64,000 bases of DNA from Pieris napi (lineage: Eukaryota; Arthropoda; Insecta; Lepidoptera; Pieridae), in the NCBI RefSeq assembly GCF_905475465.1, contig NC_062254.1, forward strand, positions 2,438,001-2,502,000. Direction: 5' to 3'. Each line of letters begins with the position of its first letter. Within the stretch, counting starts at the first letter, position 1. The notes under the pieces were generated by a model. It was given only the letters and a program-made list of their open reading frames with translations, was not told where the DNA came from and ran no database searches. The translations under genes were made by a program, and so were the position numbers. Below, in pieces: positions 27,801 through 36,800 of this stretch.

Positions 27801-30800
27801 TTTTTATAACAAAGATGATGAATATGATTGTTATCAATTAAATTTCATAGCGAATGATCGAATTGATGGAATTATATAGTATTTTATATGACCGTGTGGG
27901 CTATAAATTGTTTTATTAAATTAATAGAATAAAAAAAATATTACATTCTAATTCAATTCAAAATATCATTTAATCATATAGATAACACAATGTACACTTA
28001 TGACCGTCAAAAAAAAAACTTATATGAAATGCTTCCAACTCTACATTTAGTGCCAGTTCTCAAATCAAGGGCGTAGAACGAAATAGAAGAACTGGCAAGA
28101 AGCATTTAATATTTATTTTTTGGTTGACGTTCATAAGTATACATTGTGTTACCTAAATGAGTCAATCATTTTGAATTTGAAAAACCTAAGTTAGACCTTA
28201 TAGGTCACATTCAGAAACTTAGCGGTAAGTATTACTTTCGTATGTAATAACATATGGAAGACGTATTGCACTGTCTCGTTTCTAAATCTCACTAGCATAG
28301 TGTATCTGCAAAAACTACGGGTTGCACTCCGGGAGTTCCGGCAGAAGTGAAAAGTTAAATATTTACGTTGTGCATTTTTGATATTTTGGAATGTTAGGGA
28401 ATAATTTTGCACGAATTGCTTTAACTATCAGCATAAATGTACTATCATTTATGTGGTAGAATACAATATTTATTTGTTGCGCTATCGTACACAATTTATA
28501 TTACATTAAATACGCCATGCCAGCTGTCTACTCTCCATCCATCTTACGAATTTTCGATCAGGTCACGTGTCCTGACGCGAGTTTAACATTTTTTACCCAT
28601 TCCAAAAAATGTGTCCAACGCCGCTAAAGAAGTTTTCACTTCAAAAATTCATACAAACCTTGACTTGGTTCGCCTACCCTGAATTAAAAACAAATTACTC
28701 ACTTTAAGTATTGCTCGTAGAGATGCAGCGAAAGATTTGTCCTTATTCTAAGTTTTACTTCTCCTATACTCCATTTTAGTACATTATTTACTAGTGAAAT
28801 CTGAAAATAACAAACGTAAGGTAACTTGTAAGCGATGGTGTAGGCGAACTTAAAATAAGCGGTAGCACAGTCTACAATTACGCAAAATATAAGGTAACAA
28901 AAGGAAGAAGGAATTATATAAAATTCCTTCTTCCTTTCGTTACTCAAAAAAAAGGGTGCGTGACGCGTGTACTAATGTACGCGCGTAAGAAGTTATACTA
29001 TTAAAAATAATGCCAAATAAGTAAAAATGTAAAAATAAAAATTAAGTAAAATTTCACTCTCATCAATTTTTCATAACGCGCCTAAAGAAGTATAACTTCA
29101 AAAATGTTTCGACTTATATAACAATTATAAAGTTATTGTTTATATCTGTGTATTTAAAATTTTACAACGAAACGGTTTGCCTTAGCTCACTTAAAAGCTA
29201 CAAAAATAGTGTCAAAACAGAACACTAAGATTGTTAATGAACATTACTTCAGTTTAAGCTATTCACTAGTACCTACCTATTGTAGAAAATTAAGTCAACA
29301 TAATATTACCTACTTATTAGCCATAATTATTGTATATATGCTACATTGTAATTCATGAAGTCGCACTATTTTTTGTGAACTTTATTATAGGAAAAATATC
29401 TGTTTATTTTAATATATTAAACATATCAATAATAATTATTAAAGAGTTTAAACAGTCTATCGGCTAGCTAACTTGGTAATTGTAATTGACAATTAAAGTT
29501 AGTAAACTTATTTGAAATTAAACAAATATTCATATACTAACCTAACCTAACCGATCTAAATAATATTTGTTTTTTTGGACAGCTCCGATCTAAATAATAA
29601 TTGTCTATTCAAGCCTCGGCAACTCGGCGTCGTGGTCGCCTTCGGCGACCAAATATTCATATACTGACCTAACCTAACCGATCTAAATAATACATTAATT
29701 GAAACATGAAGTTAATGTAATGTATGTACATTTGACAAGTAATGCTTAAATTAGGTTCAACTATAAAATTAACAAATGAGAAAATAATCGATCCGATTAA
29801 TTTACCGAAAATGTCACATCACTTATAACCAATAGAAAACGACAATGACACATCACTTATAACCACTAGAAAAGTAGTTAGATAATGGCGGATTGTTTAT
29901 AAATTTCAATACATTTCACAAAACTTTAAAAAATTTTTTTAAATACTTTGACGCATTTCCTGAAGCTAAAATTACTTGGAGGTGTTGCAATCAAGGGTCC
30001 CCGAGACTCCTGCATAATCAGTATCATCAAATTCGGGTACATCACTCTCACAACCAACCCTAGAATTCAGCCGGGACCTTTGATTTTGGTCAATATAACC
30101 GGTATGTTGTTCTAAACGATGTCGTTTAACCGTTTTGACTGTATATAAATCGTCACACATACTCTCTCACACACAATCGCGCCCACACATAGATACATAC
30201 GTCCCCACAGACACACAAATATAAAATAAATACTAAATAAAAAAAAATAGGTTTTAAAATATACGTGCTTATAAATTAGACACATACACAGAACAGAGAA
30301 ATTAAAAACAAGAACAAAAAGATAAGAAAGAAACAAATTCAGGCGATATATAAAATAGCGCAAATTTAAACTAAAACTACATACAATGCGAAATCACTCA
30401 CCAAAGGCATAGCCACGAAGAACTGAGTTAGTAGTTTCTTAAATTCTAATTTGTTCATTGTGATGATTGATCTGAAACAAGAATACATGTTTTTAGCATT
30501 TAATATAGAAGGATTACATAACGTCTCTGTAGAATGATCAAAAAACCATATATGTTTTATTCTTAGACTCTTATGTCAATTAACTGGTATAATCATTAAG
30601 TAAGGAATTATTTATATCTTAATCTTAATATATATAAATTACGTGTCACGTTGTTTGTCCGCTATGGACTCCTAAACTACCGAACCGATTTCAATCAAAT
30701 TTGCACACCGTGTGTAGTTTGATCCAACTTAAAAGATAGGATAGCTTACATCTCAATTTAAACCCGCAAAATTATTTTATTGCAAAATATTTGTTTATTA

Positions 30801-33800
30801 TCAAAGTCACAATTCTAACAGATGGCGCTATGTTGAAAGTACCAACATTTCAAATAAGCTACAAATGGCATTACCACCAAAAAAGCATGGTGGTCCCTAT
30901 AACTGGTGTTCTCCTACCGTTTCCCTTGAATAGGTTACTACTATGTAATATAACTAAAACCTTAGCCACAGCAACGCCGGTCTGCTAGTTATTTATAAAT
31001 AAGTCTATTTTACCTTCTAAAACTATGGACAAAAACACAATAATATTAACGAACATTGTCGAAATGAAGCATTTTTTCGTTTCCTATAACTTTTAGTTGT
31101 CTTTCGTTATCATACTACAGCGACGATAAATAACCCTACATCCCTATGGGTCTCAGATTGCATTCGATTCTCTGATCATTTTAAATTCATAGACAAGTGA
31201 TAGTGACTTCTGTCTGACGCGTTGATTTTTTTCATATGAGAAATGTTTCCCTTCACCATTTAATGTACCTATATTTTCCATCAGTGCATTGTGGATGAGG
31301 CAAACGCTGAAGCCGCTAGGCCTCTGCATAAATTACGTATGAAGGTATCGCTCGCGCTTTAATATTCTGACATCATTATGACCGGGTTTCCAGAAAACCC
31401 CTTCTTTATCCAGGGACGGATAAAGTCAAAATCATTTATTCATTTAGCTAACACAATGTACCTACACTTACGAACGTTAATAAAGAAATACATATTAAAT
31501 GCGAAGTGCTTCTAATTACATTTACTGCCATTTCTCAAATCAAGGGCGTAGACGAGAAGAACTGGCAATAAAGTCTCCGGCACTCTTTTTAATCGCCAAT
31601 TTTTTGTTTTCCATAATGTTTGTAAGGAGCTGCAACCATTGCACGATTTTCCACATGACTTCTTAAGTAATTAATAATAAAATTAATTAAAAACAAAGAT
31701 TTGTCCTTTATCAGCAGGAGGCATGGAGAAATAGGAGCACGCACTTACATTCCCGTGGGAGCAACACGCAAAGCGGGAAAAATCCTATCTTTAGATAAAT
31801 ACAATCATTATTACACAATCATAATTATCCAGGTTTCTTTCCTTGTTGTTTAGACTGTATTGATAAATTTTACATAATTTGTATTGTATATATATATTGT
31901 TAGGTATCGGATAAATTTATATATTTAATGTACATGACCTTTATAAGAGACTTGAAAATAGTTAAAGATCTTAGCAAATACAATACAATATAAACAGAAT
32001 TGAGTGGTTCAATAGTAAACCACGACAGAAAATTGAATATAAACAGATGACTAATGATAATTCCTCCTCAACAAAAAAACAACCAGTGGCCTAACAACCT
32101 TTGATGTATGGGCCTCAGATTTCTGTAAATGTTTCGTGATCAATTGTTTTCACGCCGTTGACTTTTTGGGTCTAAAAGATGATTTTTTTCACCGTCCCAG
32201 AGAGCGTTAAATGCGTATATAGGAAGCCCATAAGTGCAAGAACCTATGACCTCAGGAATGAGAGTCTCACTGCTTCTTTTAGTCTTACGATAAAGCCAAT
32301 AGGCCAACATTTCTTTGCTGCATACAAAGAAGTCCAGACAGAGATACCAATATACTTAAAGAAGAAAGCCCTAGACACGTGTATATCGCCAGGTCTTTGT
32401 TACGATAGTCAATTATGATCGACTCGAACACAAACAAAAAAACTTATCAACGAGGAATGGAACATAGTGTACTTAATTTAAAACTAAAGGACATGATAAA
32501 AAGTACTGCTCGCATGAACATTGGCAGATGGAATAACACCACCACCAGAGAAAAGAAAGAAATTTCGCCCCCTTGACGGGCTTAATGAACCTGGCGGAGA
32601 AGTTTAGAAAGACACTCAAGATAGAGAGAGACGAAACCAGTTGGAGGAGGTATATACTCTTTAAGAGGGCCTTGTACAAAAAACCTTATTTTTGTATAAC
32701 ATTTTAAGTGTGTGTATCTTTTGTAAATATGGATGAATTATTATTATCAAAATTTAAATTTCGTGTACCCTCTAGAGGGGCCGTTCAAGTTTTACGTAAG
32801 GATATTTACTGCAATTTATCGTTTCGTTTATAATTTTAGTGCTTGTCACATTAAAAATTGTATATTGTGGTTCTTTTACCAATGTTTCAGTGTGCTAAGC
32901 GGTGGCAAGCTTTTTTTCGATTAAAAAAATATATTATAAAAAAAATATAAAAAAAATAACCTATTTTCTTAGAGAGTCTCAAGTCGCAATGGTTCGGAAA
33001 ACATGGAACGGTTTGAATAGAATATTATATAATATATTATTATATAATTATATATGCATAATGCATATGCAGTATAAGGAAATATGTAGATTGGTCATTA
33101 TCCTTTATGAAGTACTAGCCGTTTCGCGCCCGCTTTGCTGGACGAATTAAAATAAATTTTATGTTTCATTATTTTATTTTTTTTTCATATTTTTATTATT
33201 CTTCTTTTTAACTTCCCGCTAAGAAAATTGAAATATTTCGAAAATCGAGTTTTTAACCGATGTTGACGTTTAGAGGTTTTAGGAAGCCTCCCCGAATGTT
33301 TCCGCGGTGAAGTCCGTATGGATAAATTTTCATAAAAGTAAAACAGCAATAAAAAAATGAAGGAACGTTAGAATTCGAACAAAATAAATAGCCATAAACC
33401 ATCTAGGAAAAAATTCGCATCGAATGGTGGTAGTTTCATGTCGATACGATCAGTGGTTTAGGCGTGATTGAGCCTCAAACGAAGACCATATTCATTATAT
33501 ATATATATAGATAGAAGAAGATTTCCGTGGTGAGAATAATAATAATAAATTAAAAATATTTCAGCAGACAATCATAAGTCCATATGGTTATTCAATAATA
33601 AAAATAAAAATAAATTATAAAATTATCCCCGCACACCGCTACGAAAAGTCCAAGAACGGCAGAAAAGGCCGGCAAAGTCTACTGGCAATGTGTGTGTCCA
33701 TGGGCGGCGGTATAACTTAAATTTAGATGAACCTCCTGCCTGTTTGCTCCCTGTTGTAGACACAACATCTTTTAAGCTATATCATAGATTTTATCGCGGG

Positions 33801-36800
33801 CTTTGAGCGCGGCGACCGTATAAAGAAATTCCGTAACGAAAATAAACCTAACACACGATGACGTAATTTAGATGCGGCCAATACGCGTTAGAGCGGGACA
33901 GAACGCATACTGCGTCTCACATCGGTCTGGGGTGATCGGTGGCGTAGCGTAAGCGCGGCCGGTGCAGCCGGTATGCGTTACAGTGAGTCTGGTAGAGTGG
34001 TAGATTTAATTAATATCAAAGAAAAAAAACTGCCTAAATAAAAAATAAATAAATAATTATAATTGCATAAGTTGATAAAAAATTCTATGCAATAAATAGC
34101 TTTACCGCGGCAGTCCGCGAGTGCCACACGTTTTTTTTTTTATTTGTTATATCAAAAGTCCGTACTTCAAAAACTAATTGATTTGACAGGCATGAGTTAT
34201 ACTTAGCGCTAATAATAATTGTATGCCAAAAAAAAATTTGACGAACGCGATCACTATGACTGAATTTTACCCCACACGAATTTGATATAACCAAACTAGA
34301 ATATTATCTAGCATATCATTGTTAATTGGAGCAGTGTTGGCCTGGTGGCTTCAGCAAGCGACTCTCATACCTGAGGTCGTAGGTTCGATCCCCGGCTGTG
34401 CACCAATGGACTATCTTTCTATGTGCGCATTTAACATTTGCTCGAACGGTGAAGGAAAACATCGTGAGGAAACCAACATGTCTTATACCCAAAAAGGCGT
34501 GTGTCAGGCACTGGAGGCTGATCATTGCCTATTGATTGCCTTGCCTATTACATTTAAAAAATGATCATGAAACAGATTCAGAAATCTGAGGCCAAAACCT
34601 GAAGAGGTTGTAGCGCCACTGATTTATTTTATTTTTATCATTGTTAATTAAATTACTTATTTCTAGACAATGTGTGCCAAAGTAAGACCGAAATGACGCC
34701 AATACTCGAACAAAAAAACTCATAATTCGCTGGCTATGGTCCGACAACTTGAATCAGCTAATTATACAGGAAAATTTAAAAGATAATTTTTTGTCATGTA
34801 GATATTTTGTTAATATTCGTGAACTAAGCTGTAACTAATTTGTCTGCATTAGCCAAGTCTCGTTTTCATATACGAATGACGCTACAACCTTTTTAGGTCT
34901 GGCCGCAGATTTCTGTATCTGTTCAGTGATCATTTCTAATAGGCAAGTAGGTGATCAACCTTTTGTGCCTGACATGTCAACTATTTGGAACTAAGAACTT
35001 CGAAGAACCCTCGTAGCCATAGTTTAATTTTGTATTTCTGTATGTTTAATTTTTTATTTCTTTGTTTTTTATCATTTATTTTCTTCTTTTAAACCACATA
35101 TTTGGGAGCGTTCAATTATTACGTAACGAATTTTGGGAGGGGCGGGTCCATTTGTAAAACGTTACGATGCGGGGCGGGGATTGAATTACGCGTTATTATT
35201 AATATTATTTTCGACTCTCCAGTACTTAACACCACATAATGGTAACTTTTAGGTATAAAGAGTCACTGGGTGGTCACGAAACGTTTTACTAGTGGGTACA
35301 GAAAAACGTTACGGCACGTTACATGGGGGGGGGATCAATAATCTCCAAAAATTGCGTGACGTAATACTTGAACGCTCACTTTATAGTTTGTCAGAATTTT
35401 GTTTAACTTTCTATTAAGTATGAAGTATGCCGTGTTTGCTTGTTAAGGGGAAAGACAATTTATTTTTATTATTTTGTTTGTTTCTAGATGTAATGTTTTA
35501 TTGTCATGCTTGGCAAAAAAAAAATTTAATTAAATATTTTTTATATTTTATTTTATTGCTGTACTTGAACAGATTAAACTTTATCTGCCTATTGTGCGTG
35601 GCACCAACAATAGGTCTCTTTTATATCACAACAACTTTTAGATATATATAATGGTTAGATATATGTTTCAATATAACGCCTACGTATACAGCGTTACTAC
35701 CTTTTGCTGTAAGAAAGGTCAGATGAATTGTATGGAAATCTATTTGGTAACAATTTATACTGATTAGTAGGTTTTTTTTTTAAAGAACAGAAAGCTAACA
35801 GGCAGGTGGCTCATCTGATGTTAAGTGACACGCCTGCCCATGGACACTCAATGCCAGAGGGCTCGTGAGTGCCGGCCTTTTAAGAAATGGTGCGCTCTAT
35901 GAAGTCGATCCGGTTCGGAAATAAATGTAATATTAAACATTCACAAAAAGTCTTATAATTCTTGGATTAGATCAACCGGTTTCGGCAGTACGAAATGTTT
36001 TACTGTTGGTTTTTATATTATTGTGGTTAATAGGCATTTATCACACGAGATTTTTTAAGGCTATTTGAGGGTCCAGAGGTTACAGAGGCATTTATGTCGG
36101 ATCTTGTTTATAATGACGCATTTACTCAAAGTAATTAAGAGTATAGCAAAATGTTATACTCTTAATACTAATACTTTTAGTAATGGAAGAAAGAATACAG
36201 GTTTTACTATGGAATGTTGCAAACATTAGTAAAATTTATTTAAAATTTCTGTTTATACGTAACTCCGCTAAATATAAGTTGCTCAATAACTATTACGTAA
36301 AACCCTGAAGAGAAAAATTTAATTAGGACACAATTTACGTTTTGGTAAAGGTCCCTATGAAATCGTACGTTAGAAAACAATTTTACTGTACGCACTGAAA
36401 CAACAATATTTACTAACATCTTAAATAAAGTAAAACCGTACAAAAATTTACACATACATACATTTATCTAATTAGAGAAGTATAAAATCGAAAGTAAACC
36501 GGTTAGAGGTACCACGAGTGCGTATTCGTATAATCGCTGATTTCTTTCGAGTTCAAACTCGCGAATTTAATGGTTTGTTTGGAATTGGAATTACGGTGGA
36601 ATTTATTGTTTATTGCATCTTGCCCCTCTACGCGTTTGACTTACGAACTGGTAGTAAATGTTTAGAATTAATTTAACTGTTTTTCTGGCGTTCATAAGTG
36701 CACTTGTTTCCCAATATGAATAAAGTTACTTTGACTTTGTCGAACTTGTTTACTATATATTAACTGAGCAAAAATATCTTTTTGACATTCAATTTCAATA

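Larger units (their letters stand above)
22722..28702 (-). other. Abcd3 intron 4
   Basis: About 6 kb, holding SINEs, two 5S copies, a pogo-like MITE, a Helitron fragment and repeat families C and D, listed separately. No nested gene is supported apart from the possible 5S gene. Confidence 0.7.

Noticed and set aside
33000..33080. AT-only palindromes (TATATAAT runs) as a regulatory or origin site
   Set aside because: Expected by chance in such AT-rich intron DNA.
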